DNA of 56,401 bases from Pseudomonadota bacterium (GTDB taxonomy: Bacteria; Pseudomonadota; Gammaproteobacteria; Pseudomonadales; Azotimanducaceae): NCBI GenBank assembly GCA_027624035.1, contig JAQBUI010000022.1:1-56401 (forward strand). The letters are read 5' to 3'. Of the stretch, positions 19,379 through 27,641 are shown one piece after another. Position numbers and translations under genes: made by a program. The first letter of the stretch is position 1, and each line of letters begins with the position of its first letter. A model generated the notes under the pieces. That model searched no databases, had not been told where the DNA came from, and was given only the letters and a program-made list of their open reading frames with translations.

Positions 19379-22300
19379 TGGTTCTATCTCACGCAGCAAT
19401 CCGGCGACCGGTAACGGTTGTGATGTTCTTTATCGGCCTTGCCATCATCGGCATCTTTTCTGCCTTCAAGCTGGCAGTTGAACAGTTCCCCGAGCAGGAA
19501 ACACCCTATGTGAGCCTCGGCATCAACCTTGCCGGTACCAGCAGCGCCGAACTGGAGCAGAACGTCACGAGGCCGGTTGAGGAAGTGCTCTCGACCATGT
19601 CCGGGGTAGAGCGGATGTTCACGTTTACCCGCCCTGGCGCAGTGCATTTCAATGTCCAGCTCAACATGGACGGCGACGTGATGGGTAAGGGGATCGAGGC
19701 CAAGGACCTGATCGAGGGTATCCGGCACCGGTTGCCGGATGATGTCAGGCAGATTCAGCTCAGACAGTACGATCCCAATACCACGCCGGTCTACAACGTG
19801 CTGATCGTGCCAGAAGGTCTGGACATGGACCACGCATTTGACGTGCTCGATGTCAACGTGCGGGCAGAACTCGAGCGCCTACCGGGCGTCCAGACGGTCA
19901 ATCTGTATGGCATCCTGCAGAACTATGTCCGGATCCTGCTCGACCCGGGGCGGGTCGCGGCTTACGATCTGGACTATCGGGACATCCAGGCCCGACTCCA
20001 GTCAGAGAATTTCTTCGTCTCCGCCGGCAAGTTTGAGACCGAGCGCCGTGAGTTCCGGGTCAGGCCGCTGGGTCAGTTTGAGACCCTCGATGACATCCGA
20101 AACCTGCCAATCAACAGCAATGGCCTGAAGATCAGTGACATTGCCGAAGTGGTGCAGGTGCCCGATGATGACTTTGATCGGCGTCGGGTCAACGGTGTGA
20201 ACTCCCTTGGCGTCTCGGTGTTCAAACGCCCGGAGGCCAATCTCGTTGAGGTCAGCCGCGCAATCGAGGCGGCCATGCAACGGATCAAAGGCAATGAGAT
20301 CTTTGCCAATACCCAGTTTCACTCGCTGGACAGCCAGGCCGAGACGATCATCCGGTCTCTGAAGGACCTTCGGGACAGCGGCTTCATCGGTGGCCTGCTT
20401 TCCGTGATGGTCTTGTTTCTGTTTCTTCGGGACGCCAGGGTGTCGATTCTGATTGCCTCAACGGTGCCGCTGGCCCTGTGTGCCACCCTGGGGTTGATGT
20501 ATTTCCTGGACATGACGCTCAATACCCTGTCGCTGGTCGGCTTGATGCTGACCATTGGTCTGCTGGTGGACAACAGCGTCGTGGTGTCTGAGGCCATTGC
20601 TATGCGTCGGCGCGACCATGGCATCAGCCCGAGGGAAGCAGCCGACCGCGGTGTCTCTGAGGTAGGTATGGCCATCGTGGCCGGGACGCTGACCACGGTG
20701 ATTGTGTTCATTCCCTCGTTCATGTCGGACATGCAGCAGATCAAGGTCATGCAGACGAACATCGCGATCCCGCTCTGTACGGCGCTGATTGGCTCGCTTC
20801 TGGTCGCCCAGACCCTGGTGCCCACAGTCATGGCGCGGATGCCGATGCCCCTCGTGGAACGGCGCCATCCGCTGATCGAGAAGTTAAGTGATGTCTATGA
20901 GCGAGGGGTTCGGTTCTCCCTCGCCCACAGGCTGGCCAGCCTGATCGTGGTGATCGGGATCGGTGCGAGTGGCTGGTATGCGTATCAGCAGCTTGAGGTG
21001 GACATGAACCCGGAACAGGAGTCTTCACGGCTTGAGCTGTCCTACTATATCCGCGGCACCATGGAGATCGAATTCATGGAAGAATTTGTCGGCAGGGTGG
21101 AAGCGTACCTGCTCGGCAACAAGGAGAAGTTCGAGATCGAGAACATTTTCACGGAATACGACACGGATCGTGGCAAGACGATCATCAATCTGATCGAGGG
21201 TGGCAAGCTCGCGCCGGGCCGGGTGGAAGAAATGATCATGGCCAACATACCGGAGTTACCAAAGATCCGCCTTCGTTTTTCAAACAAGCGGCGAGGCTGG
21301 GGTGGTGGCGGTGACGACCGTGGTCTCAGTATGCGCCTGGTCGGTTCATCCACCGCTGAACTGGTCCGGATTGGTGATGACATTGTCAGCCTGCTGGAGC
21401 GCAACCCCGTGCTCAAGAATGTTCAGCATGATGGCGAATCGAGCCGGGAAGAGGTGCAGATTCGGCTGCGTCCCGAACAGGCGGGGGCGTTGGGTGTGGA
21501 TGCCAACACCGTGTCTCAGGCGATCTCGGTGGCCATTGGTGGCCGCAGTCTGCGCCGTGGCTTCATCGAAGATGGCCGGGAAACCCAGATCTTCGTAGAG
21601 CTTGAAGGCAAGGACGAGGCCAACATCAACACCATCCGGAATCTACCGATCTTCCTGCCCCAGGGTGGGACGGTACCACTCGAAACGGTTGCGGATATCG
21701 TGTTTGATTCCAGCATCAGCGTGGTTCGCCGTGAGAATCGCGAGACCTCCATTAATGTGAATTTCGCCACTGCCGAAGGGCCACCCATGATGTCTCGTGG
21801 CATCGTTGAAGGGGTCATGGAGAACTATGAACTGCCACCAGGGTACCGCTGGGAATTCGGAAGGGGCTATCGGTTCGATCAGGACATGTTCTCGGATATG
21901 GCCATCAACATTGCGATTGCCGTGTTGCTCATCTACATGCTCATGGCTGCGCTGTTTGAGTCCTTGCTGTTCCCGACAACAGTGATCATCGCTATTGTCT
22001 TTTCCGTGGTGGGGGCCTGTTGGACGCTGTACCTGACAGGCACGACGCTGACTTCCATGGCGCTGACCGGAATGTTGCTGCTGGCGGGGATCGTCGTGAA
22101 CAATGGCATCGTCCTGCTGAACCGGATCCTTCAGTTACGCAACTCAGGCGTTGACCGGCTGACGGCGATTGTAGAGAGCGGGCGCCATCGGCTGCGGCCG
22201 ATCCTGATGACCGTATGCACCACCACGGCAGGCATGTTGCCGCTGGCGGTTGGTGAAGTCCGGGTGGGTGGTGAGGGTCCAGCCTATTTCCCGATGGCCA

Positions 22301-22446
22301 GAACGTTGATTGGAGGATTGCTGTTCTCTACCGTCATCACGTTGCTCATCCTTCCCCTGATCTATGTGCTGTTTGACGACATACGAAATGCCTGGCAACG
22401 ATTCTGGCTTGAGACCCGGCGGCGTGCCGCGGGAATCCAGGTCTAG
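19378..22446 (+). CDS. RND efflux permease, second subunit
   Basis: 1022 residues. The ATG shares one base with the stop of the first permease, so the two are translationally coupled. Seen: AAIRRPVTVVMFFIGLAIIG, NLAGTSSAELEQNVTRPVEEVLS, LLVDNSVVVSEAIAMRRRDHG in TM4 and LAGIVVNNGIVLLNRILQLR in the second half. The porter domain carries a glycine/tryptophan-rich turn (RRGWGGGGDD at about 639-648). Family knowledge: tandem different RND subunits can form heterotrimers, as in MdtBC. The two here are strongly diverged from each other, so a heteromeric pump is the likely arrangement. Confidence 0.92.
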   Translation: MVLSHAAIRRPVTVVMFFIGLAIIGIFSAFKLAVEQFPEQETPYVSLGINLAGTSSAELEQNVTRPVEEVLSTMSGVERMFTFTRPGAVHFNVQLNMDGDVMGKGIEAKDLIEGIRHRLPDDVRQIQLRQYDPNTTPVYNVLIVPEGLDMDHAFDVLDVNVRAELERLPGVQTVNLYGILQNYVRILLDPGRVAAYDLDYRDIQARLQSENFFVSAGKFETERREFRVRPLGQFETLDDIRNLPINSNGLKISDIAEVVQVPDDDFDRRRVNGVNSLGVSVFKRPEANLVEVSRAIEAAMQRIKGNEIFANTQFHSLDSQAETIIRSLKDLRDSGFIGGLLSVMVLFLFLRDARVSILIASTVPLALCATLGLMYFLDMTLNTLSLVGLMLTIGLLVDNSVVVSEAIAMRRRDHGISPREAADRGVSEVGMAIVAGTLTTVIVFIPSFMSDMQQIKVMQTNIAIPLCTALIGSLLVAQTLVPTVMARMPMPLVERRHPLIEKLSDVYERGVRFSLAHRLASLIVVIGIGASGWYAYQQLEVDMNPEQESSRLELSYYIRGTMEIEFMEEFVGRVEAYLLGNKEKFEIENIFTEYDTDRGKTIINLIEGGKLAPGRVEEMIMANIPELPKIRLRFSNKRRGWGGGGDDRGLSMRLVGSSTAELVRIGDDIVSLLERNPVLKNVQHDGESSREEVQIRLRPEQAGALGVDANTVSQAISVAIGGRSLRRGFIEDGRETQIFVELEGKDEANINTIRNLPIFLPQGGTVPLETVADIVFDSSISVVRRENRETSINVNFATAEGPPMMSRGIVEGVMENYELPPGYRWEFGRGYRFDQDMFSDMAINIAIAVLLIYMLMAALFESLLFPTTVIIAIVFSVVGACWTLYLTGTTLTSMALTGMLLLAGIVVNNGIVLLNRILQLRNSGVDRLTAIVESGRHRLRPILMTVCTTTAGMLPLAVGEVRVGGEGPAYFPMARTLIGGLLFSTVITLLILPLIYVLFDDIRNAWQRFWLETRRRAAGIQV

Positions 22447-22557
22447 GCTGCTCCGATCTGACGCGCCGTGCTAGTCTCCGGGAGCTACCCGGGACCTTTA
22501 CCGGGTTGCCTATTCGGATTACAGTGCAAAGGTGTCTGGTGGGATTGAGGAGCAAGC

Positions 22558-23283
22558 ATGGTGGAGCCAGAGGACGGCGCCATTGAGGCATACTGGAAAT
22601 TCTTTGAGACGTTCAATTCGCGTGATTCCCGGGTCTTCGGTTCAGCCCTGAACTTCCCCCATGTGCGGGTATCGGCACGGGGCCCGGCCGCAATTCTGCC
22701 AGATGCGGATGCCCACGCCGCCAGCATGAACTATGGGCGCATTCTGGCCTCCGGCTGGCATCATTCGGTGGGCGCTGAACCGGAAGTCGAGCAGGTGTCA
22801 CCCCACAAGGTGCACATCAGCGGTGGCTGGACACGATTTAATGAGACTGGCCAGGCTATTCTAAAGAACAGGGTGACCTACATCATTACCCTGGTCGATG
22901 GCCACTGGGGTATCCAGTCCCGTTTTGGCATCGACCCTGGCGATGACGTGGCAGCCGATGACACGTCCGCAGCTCACACCGTGAAGACCGCCTTTGAACT
23001 CATGGGCACCGACAATCCGCGCGCGGCACACTTTTTCCACTATCCCCACATCGTGGTCAATCCGGGTGATATCGAGAGTATCGACACGCCCGATGACCTT
23101 GCCGCCGGCCTGCCTGGCAGTGCCATGATGGTCACCAATGTTGAGACAATCCAGGCGGGCCCGACCGGTGTGAACGTGTTGCTGGATGCCACGTTTGGAG
23201 AACGAATCGTTGAGGCGCTTGTGCTCGTGACTCTGGTCGATGGACGCTGGGGAATCAAGAGTCGTTCATTGATCATGTCCTGA
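22558..23283 (+). CDS. Tandem NTF2/SnoaL-like hypothetical protein
   Basis: 241 residues with an internal duplication. Half one (about 5-125) runs from IEAYWKFFETFNSRD to VDGHWGIQSRFGI; half two (about 140-241) runs from VKTAFELMGTDNPRAA to VDGRWGIKSRSLI. Each half has a helix-rich start, a buried-pocket strand region and the same VDGxWGIxSR ending, as in single NTF2-like/SnoaL domains. Two fused copies imply an intramolecular dimer. No catalytic residues can be assigned. The start is the ATG after GATTGAGGAGCAAGC. Confidence 0.7.
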   Translation: MVEPEDGAIEAYWKFFETFNSRDSRVFGSALNFPHVRVSARGPAAILPDADAHAASMNYGRILASGWHHSVGAEPEVEQVSPHKVHISGGWTRFNETGQAILKNRVTYIITLVDGHWGIQSRFGIDPGDDVAADDTSAAHTVKTAFELMGTDNPRAAHFFHYPHIVVNPGDIESIDTPDDLAAGLPGSAMMVTNVETIQAGPTGVNVLLDATFGERIVEALVLVTLVDGRWGIKSRSLIMS

Positions 23284-23419
23284 AGCCAGCAAAGAACGGG
23301 CCCGCATCATCACGTACCGGGCCCTGCAATGGCCGGACTACCGGTTGAAACCTGATCAGACTCATGGTTAATGTGAGTCCGGTTCTTTATGATTTCGATT
23401 TTTGCATGGAGTGATGAAC

Positions 23420-23743
23420 ATGGCATTTTATGAACTGCGTCAATACCGGATACTGCCCGGCAAGATGGATGACTGGATCGCCTTCATGGAGGAAGTCATC
23501 ATCCCGTTTCAGGTCAGCAAGGGTATGATCATCACGGGAAGCTATCGCGATGAGGAAGACGATACCGCCTACTACTGGACCAGGCGGTTCGAGAGCGAAG
23601 CATCACGCAAGGCCCTCTATGAAGCTGTCTATCAGAGCGATACCTGGAAGAACGACATTGGTCCAAAGATTCCGTCCATGATGGATACCACCGGAATCAA
23701 TGTCACGCGAATCGTGCCAACGCCTCGCAGCGTGAGCCAGTAG
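23420..23743 (+). CDS. NIPSNAP family protein
   Basis: 107 residues. Seen: MAFYELRQYRILPGKMDDWIAFMEE, the usual NIPSNAP opening, and the ferredoxin-like alpha/beta pattern ending near YQSDTWKNDIGPKIPSMM. The start at 23420 is chosen because GGAG sits eight bases upstream; two in-frame codons upstream could also initiate. Bacterial members are of unknown function. The gap before it (23284-23419) contains a GGGCCCG...CGGGCCC stem without a following T run. Confidence 0.85.
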   Translation: MAFYELRQYRILPGKMDDWIAFMEEVIIPFQVSKGMIITGSYRDEEDDTAYYWTRRFESEASRKALYEAVYQSDTWKNDIGPKIPSMMDTTGINVTRIVPTPRSVSQ

Positions 23744-23750
23744 ACTGGCG

Positions 23751-23999
23751 ATGTCTGAAACGGGCCCTGATGACCTGATCAGGTTGGCCAATCAGCAGAT
23801 GCCATTCGGGAAGTTCAAGGGCAGGTGTCTGGTAGACGTCCCGGAGGAGTATCTGCTCTGGTTTTCGAAACGTGGCTTCCCTGCTGGCAAACTGGGAGAA
23901 CTGATGGGACTGATGCTGGAGATCAGAGTCAACGGCCTGGAGCATCTCGTTCGCCCTCTGAAGCACCAGGGCAACCGGTTCGAGGACCGGGGCGCGTGA
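23751..23999 (+). CDS. DUF3820 family small protein
   Basis: 82 residues. Seen: the signature MPFGKFKGRCLVDVPEEYLLWFSKRGFPAGKLGELM and the ending NGLEHLVRPL, which define DUF3820 (also described as a putative quorum-sensing-regulated virulence factor family). It begins 7 bp after the NIPSNAP stop. Likely a helical, possibly nucleic-acid-associated protein; the role is unknown. Confidence 0.85.
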   Translation: MSETGPDDLIRLANQQMPFGKFKGRCLVDVPEEYLLWFSKRGFPAGKLGELMGLMLEIRVNGLEHLVRPLKHQGNRFEDRGA

Positions 24000-24013
24000 T
24001 CCGGGTGTAAGCA

Positions 24014-25690
24014 GTGCCTTCAAGCTATCTGATCGACACGATCTATCTGCTGCTGGCTGCGGTCATCGTGGTGCCGCTGGCGCAGGTGGTACGTCTGGGT
24101 GCGGTACCGGGTTTTGTCCTTGCCGGCGTCCTCATCGGCCCGGCCGGACTGGGCCTGATCGGGAACCTCACCGAGATTCACCATCTGGCGGAAATCGGCG
24201 TGGTATTCCTGATGTTCTTCATCGGCATGCAGCTGAAACCGGCGAGACTGTGGCAGATGAGGCGCTATGTGTTCGGCCTTGGCCTGGCGCAGGTGTTGGT
24301 TGTGGGCGCCCTGCTGATGGTGATATCGGGATGGTTTTTCGATCTGTCCTGGGAAGCAGCCTTGCTGATTGGTGCTGCCATGGCCTTGTCCTCGACCGCG
24401 TTCGTGTTGCAGATACTGTCCAGTCAGCGGCTCATGACCACCATCTACGGCCGCGCGGCGGTTTCGGTGCTGTTGCTTCAGGACCTTGCAGTGGTTCCCC
24501 TGCTGGCGCTGGTCCAGATGATGGCGGCGGCCGATACGGGTGTGGACACCGTACCAGCACTTGCGGTGCTCAAATCAGTCGCCCTGGTGGTGGCAGTGGT
24601 CGTGGCTGGCCGCTATCTGCTCGACCCTGTCTTGAGGCGCATCGCGATGACCGGGTTGCCGGAAGTCTTTACCGCTTCGGCGGTGCTGCTGGTTCTGGGC
24701 GTATCGCTGTTGACCCAGAGCGTGGGGCTGTCGATGGCGATGGGCGCCTTCATGGCCGGTCTGCTGATGGCAGATTCTACCTATCGTCATCAGGTGCAGG
24801 CAGAGATTGCACCATTTCGGGGGCTGCTATTGGGGCTGTTCTTCATGACCATGGGCATGGCTCTGTCTATAGATGCCCTGGTCGCGGCGCCGCTGCTTAT
24901 TGCGGGCGGCGTCCTGGGTCTGCTGGTGATCAAGACCATCGGTATGATCCCTCTTGCGCTGATGTTCGGCATGACGCCCCGCAATGCCCTGGCAGTTTCA
25001 TTGCTGCTGGCCGAGAGTGGTGAATTTGCACTGGTTCTGCTGGCGCTGGCATATCAGTCCGATCTGTTGGCCAGCGGGGTGTATCAGCAGGTGCTGGCCA
25101 TCGCGATCATGAGCATGTTATTGACGCCGGTGCTGGCGTGGCTGGCGCAGCTGCTGGTGCCCCGGGGCGTCGCTTCTCCGCCGCCGGAGAAGATCCCGGA
25201 CGATGCGCCGGTTGTCGTGGCGGGCTTTGGGCGCGTGGGGCGACGCATCGGTGACATCCTGACGATGGCAGAACAGCCCTACGTGGCCCTGGATGCGAAC
25301 CCCGGCGTTGTCGACCGTGGTCGTCGGGAGGGGCTGCCCGTCTTTTTTGGTGATGTCAGCAAACCGGAGGTGCTGACATCGGCTGGCGCGGCGAATGCAA
25401 ACGTGATCATCCTCACGCTCAATGACATTGAGGCCACCGAGGTCCTGCTGTCGACCCTGCGTGAGCAATACCCGGACAAAACCATTTTTGTGCGCGGCCA
25501 CAGTCTGTCCCAGTGTCTGACGTTGCGCCGGTTGGGGGCCTCCGGCGCGGTCTCTGAAAACGTGGAAGCGAGCATTGAACTGGGAAGGCTGGTACTGTCA
25601 GCTCAGGGACTCGCAGATACCAGGAGTGACGCCATCGTTGAAAAATTCAGGGATCGCTATCGGTCACAAATTGAGGACGCGACGCTTTAG
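24014..25690 (+). CDS. CPA2 cation:proton antiporter with TrkA-N domain (Kef/YbaL-like)
   Basis: 558 residues, GTG start. Residues 1-385 hold about twelve hydrophobic helices beginning LIDTIYLLLAAVIVVPLAQV, with the core GPAGLGLIGN, LIGAAMALSSTAFVLQIL and MGAFMAGLLMADSTYRH motifs of Na+/H+ or K+/H+ exchangers. A RCK/TrkA-N domain follows at about 397-515, with the nucleotide-binding VVVAGFGRVGRRIGD and an acidic LDANPG end of strand two. The short C-terminus lacks a TrkA-C domain. It should mediate K+ or Na+ efflux gated by nucleotide or thiol ligand. Neighbours give no further hint. Confidence 0.9.
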   Translation: MPSSYLIDTIYLLLAAVIVVPLAQVVRLGAVPGFVLAGVLIGPAGLGLIGNLTEIHHLAEIGVVFLMFFIGMQLKPARLWQMRRYVFGLGLAQVLVVGALLMVISGWFFDLSWEAALLIGAAMALSSTAFVLQILSSQRLMTTIYGRAAVSVLLLQDLAVVPLLALVQMMAAADTGVDTVPALAVLKSVALVVAVVVAGRYLLDPVLRRIAMTGLPEVFTASAVLLVLGVSLLTQSVGLSMAMGAFMAGLLMADSTYRHQVQAEIAPFRGLLLGLFFMTMGMALSIDALVAAPLLIAGGVLGLLVIKTIGMIPLALMFGMTPRNALAVSLLLAESGEFALVLLALAYQSDLLASGVYQQVLAIAIMSMLLTPVLAWLAQLLVPRGVASPPPEKIPDDAPVVVAGFGRVGRRIGDILTMAEQPYVALDANPGVVDRGRREGLPVFFGDVSKPEVLTSAGAANANVIILTLNDIEATEVLLSTLREQYPDKTIFVRGHSLSQCLTLRRLGASGAVSENVEASIELGRLVLSAQGLADTRSDAIVEKFRDRYRSQIEDATL

Positions 25691-25695
25691 AATCT

Positions 25696-25977
25696 ATGAA
25701 CAAAGCAGTCAGGTTGGTGATAAAAGGGCGAGTCCAGGGCGTATCCTACCGCTACTGGGCAAGTGGCGAGGCACAGGCAAGGAGGCTGGCCGGGTACGTT
25801 CGGAACCGTTCCGATGGTGCGGTAGAGGCTGAATTTCATGGGCCATCGGCGGATGTGGACGACATGGTCAGTGCCTGCCACCAGGGCCCGGCGTTCGCCC
25901 GGGTCGATTCGGTTGATGTCCTCGACGTGGCCTATGAGAACGATCACCGGTCGTTTGAGATCCGGTCGACGGTTTGA
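25696..25977 (+). CDS. acyP: Acylphosphatase
   Basis: 93 residues, the typical size. Seen: RLVIKGRVQGVSYRYWASGEAQ, with the phosphate-binding loop and catalytic arginine, then GYVRNRSDGAVEAEFHGP with the catalytic asparagine in RNRSDG. It hydrolyses acyl phosphates such as acetyl- or carbamoyl-phosphate in the cytoplasm. It starts 5 bp after the antiporter gene and is probably read with it. Confidence 0.94.
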   Translation: MNKAVRLVIKGRVQGVSYRYWASGEAQARRLAGYVRNRSDGAVEAEFHGPSADVDDMVSACHQGPAFARVDSVDVLDVAYENDHRSFEIRSTV

Positions 25978-26017
25978 CGTCAGGGCGGGTCCGGCAGGAT
26001 GGGGGCAGATTGATTCA

Positions 26018-26662
26018 ATGGTGACGAAAGATCGAATTGGGATTTGCCTGTGGCTGCTGGTTTACGGCATTGTTCTGCTCTGGTCGGCCATCGAGCCAAA
26101 GGACCGGATCACCTGGTGGCTTGAGGTTAGCCCGGCGATGATCGGGCTGGTGATCCTGGTCTGGACCTGGCAGCGATTCAGGCTGACGACACTGTTGTAT
26201 GTACTGATCCTGCTGCATTGCCTGGTACTGATGGTAGGTGGGCACTATACCTACGCCGAGGTCCCGTTGTTCAATGACCTGAAGTCGGTCTTTGGTTTCG
26301 AGAGAAACAACTACGACAAGCTGGGACACTTCATGCAGGGTTTCATGCCCGCTATTCTGGCCCGGGAAATCCTCATCCGTCTCCAGGTCACGAAATCGCG
26401 ACCCTGGATGGTGTTGTTTGTGATCTCCGTGTGCCTTGCCTTCAGTGCGTTGTATGAACTCATTGAATGGGGTGTCGCACTCATTTCCGACGAGGCAGCA
26501 GAGTCATTCCTCGGAACCCAGGGCTATGTCTGGGACACCCAGTCAGATATGGCCTGGGCGTTGTTTGGTGCAACGACCGCGCTGGTGCTGCTGTCCCGCT
26601 GGCATGATGTGGCGCTGACAAGAATAACCGTGGAAGCAGAGCACAAGGTACAGATTGACTGA
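26018..26662 (+). CDS. DUF2238 family inner-membrane protein (YjdF-like)
   Basis: 214 residues from the ATG at 26018; a longer open frame overlaps acyP and is not used. Seen: five to six hydrophobic segments, the conserved DKLGHFMQGFMPAILARE and FSALYELIEWGVAL motifs, and the GTQGYVWDTQSDMAWALFG ending of DUF2238. The conserved histidine, glutamate and aspartate on the membrane segments suggest metal or proton chemistry, but no function is known. A perfect 8-bp hairpin (26661-26685) overlaps the stop codon. Confidence 0.88.
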   Translation: MVTKDRIGICLWLLVYGIVLLWSAIEPKDRITWWLEVSPAMIGLVILVWTWQRFRLTTLLYVLILLHCLVLMVGGHYTYAEVPLFNDLKSVFGFERNNYDKLGHFMQGFMPAILAREILIRLQVTKSRPWMVLFVISVCLAFSALYELIEWGVALISDEAAESFLGTQGYVWDTQSDMAWALFGATTALVLLSRWHDVALTRITVEAEHKVQID

Positions 26663-26685
26663 AAGTGCTGGCCCAGGGCACTTTC
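26661..26685 (+). terminator. Hairpin over stop codon of the DUF2238 gene
   Basis: GAAAGTGC, nine-base loop, GCACTTTC: a perfect 8-bp stem beginning inside the stop codon. No T run follows, so it is at best a Rho-independent-like end or an mRNA 3' stabiliser. It runs into repeat copy B. Confidence 0.4.
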
Positions 26686-26768
26686 ATGGAAATTCTGGCC
26701 GTACGCTGTGCTGACCGGAAAACTTCCCGGCACGACTACGGCGTTCCAACCCGTGCGCGCTCAAGGCT
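26680..26768 (+). repeat. Dispersed ~90-bp intergenic repeat (copy B)
   Basis: Forward orientation. Left CTTTCATGGAAATTCTGGCC, core GACCGGAAAACTTCCCGGCA followed by CGACTACGGCG, right CCGTGCGCGCTCAAGGCT. One of the best-preserved copies; it fills the gap between two convergent genes. Confidence 0.85.
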
Positions 26769-26786
26769 GCTGGCCTGAAGGTCGGT

Positions 26787-27605
26787 TCAGGGTTCACCCT
26801 CCGGTCTTTCCTGGCGGTTACCACCAAAGACGATGTCGGTAAGGGACAACTCCCCGGCCCCGCGTTCGCTCATTCGCATCGCCGCATTCATGGAATGATG
26901 CATGGGGAAGGATGCTCGTAACCCCATCATGTCATAGTCAGCGTTCATCGCATCCTTGAGCCAGGTGGTCCCCAGTGGATTGTGTTGTGCAAGGTCAAGG
27001 CACAGGCGTTGTACTTCGGCCTCGAGTTCATCAGGAGGAAACACGCGGGTCACCAGCCCGATCTTCTGCGCCTCCTTGGCCGTGATCAGCCGCCCGGACA
27101 GCAGCAGGTATTTCGCCTGCCGCATGCCGAGCATCCACACCCACAGCGGCAGGCTGGTGACGCCGCCCACCCGTTGAGCCTGATGGCCAAAGGTGGCGGT
27201 GTCGGCGGCAAAGGCGATGTCGCAGAGCATCTGAAAGTAGCAGCCAGTGGCGATGGCCGGGCCCTGCACCTGGGCAACCGTGGGCTTGGAGTAGTACCAG
27301 ATGCGCAGGTAACGATCGCTGATCTTGCGCAGGGCCGAAGCGGCATCATTCAGTCGCCAGCTTTTCTGGCCATCCGGTGGCGTGGTGTAGGGGTTATCCC
27401 GCAGATCGTATCCGGCGCTAAAGGCAGTACCGGAGCCTTTGAACAGGACGACCCGTACATCGTCGTCTGCCTCGGCGGTATCAAGCGCATCATCGAGTTC
27501 CTCAAGCAGTCTGGTATTGAGCGCGTTGCGCTTGTCCGGGCGGTTGAAGGTGATGCTGCAGATGCGATCCTGGATGTCGTAAATGAGGAAATCATAGGTT
27601 GGCAT
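26787..27605 (-). CDS. Crotonase-superfamily protein (enoyl-CoA hydratase-like), catalytic glutamates not conserved
   Basis: 272 residues, start with AAGGAG upstream. Seen: CSITFNRPDKRNALNT, the oxyanion-hole segment GTAFSAGYDLRDNP and GPAIATGCYFQMLCDIAFAADTATFGHQAQRVGG. In true hydratases the two catalytic glutamates lie at GGGCE and FGQPE; here those positions read GCY and GHQA. The fold and CoA binding are therefore supported, but plain hydratase activity is not. It may be an isomerase, hydrolase or other crotonase. It lies 36 bp after the pmbA-like gene on the same strand. Confidence 0.82.
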   Translation of the reverse strand: MPTYDFLIYDIQDRICSITFNRPDKRNALNTRLLEELDDALDTAEADDDVRVVLFKGSGTAFSAGYDLRDNPYTTPPDGQKSWRLNDAASALRKISDRYLRIWYYSKPTVAQVQGPAIATGCYFQMLCDIAFAADTATFGHQAQRVGGVTSLPLWVWMLGMRQAKYLLLSGRLITAKEAQKIGLVTRVFPPDELEAEVQRLCLDLAQHNPLGTTWLKDAMNADYDMMGLRASFPMHHSMNAAMRMSERGAGELSLTDIVFGGNRQERPEGEP

Positions 27606-27641
27606 GATCTGGCTCTCCTTTAGAGGATGAGAACGTCCTGA

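Noticed and set aside
23284..23419. Intrinsic terminator with GGGCCCG stem
   Set aside because: A stem is present, but no T-rich tail follows, so I did not list it as a terminator.
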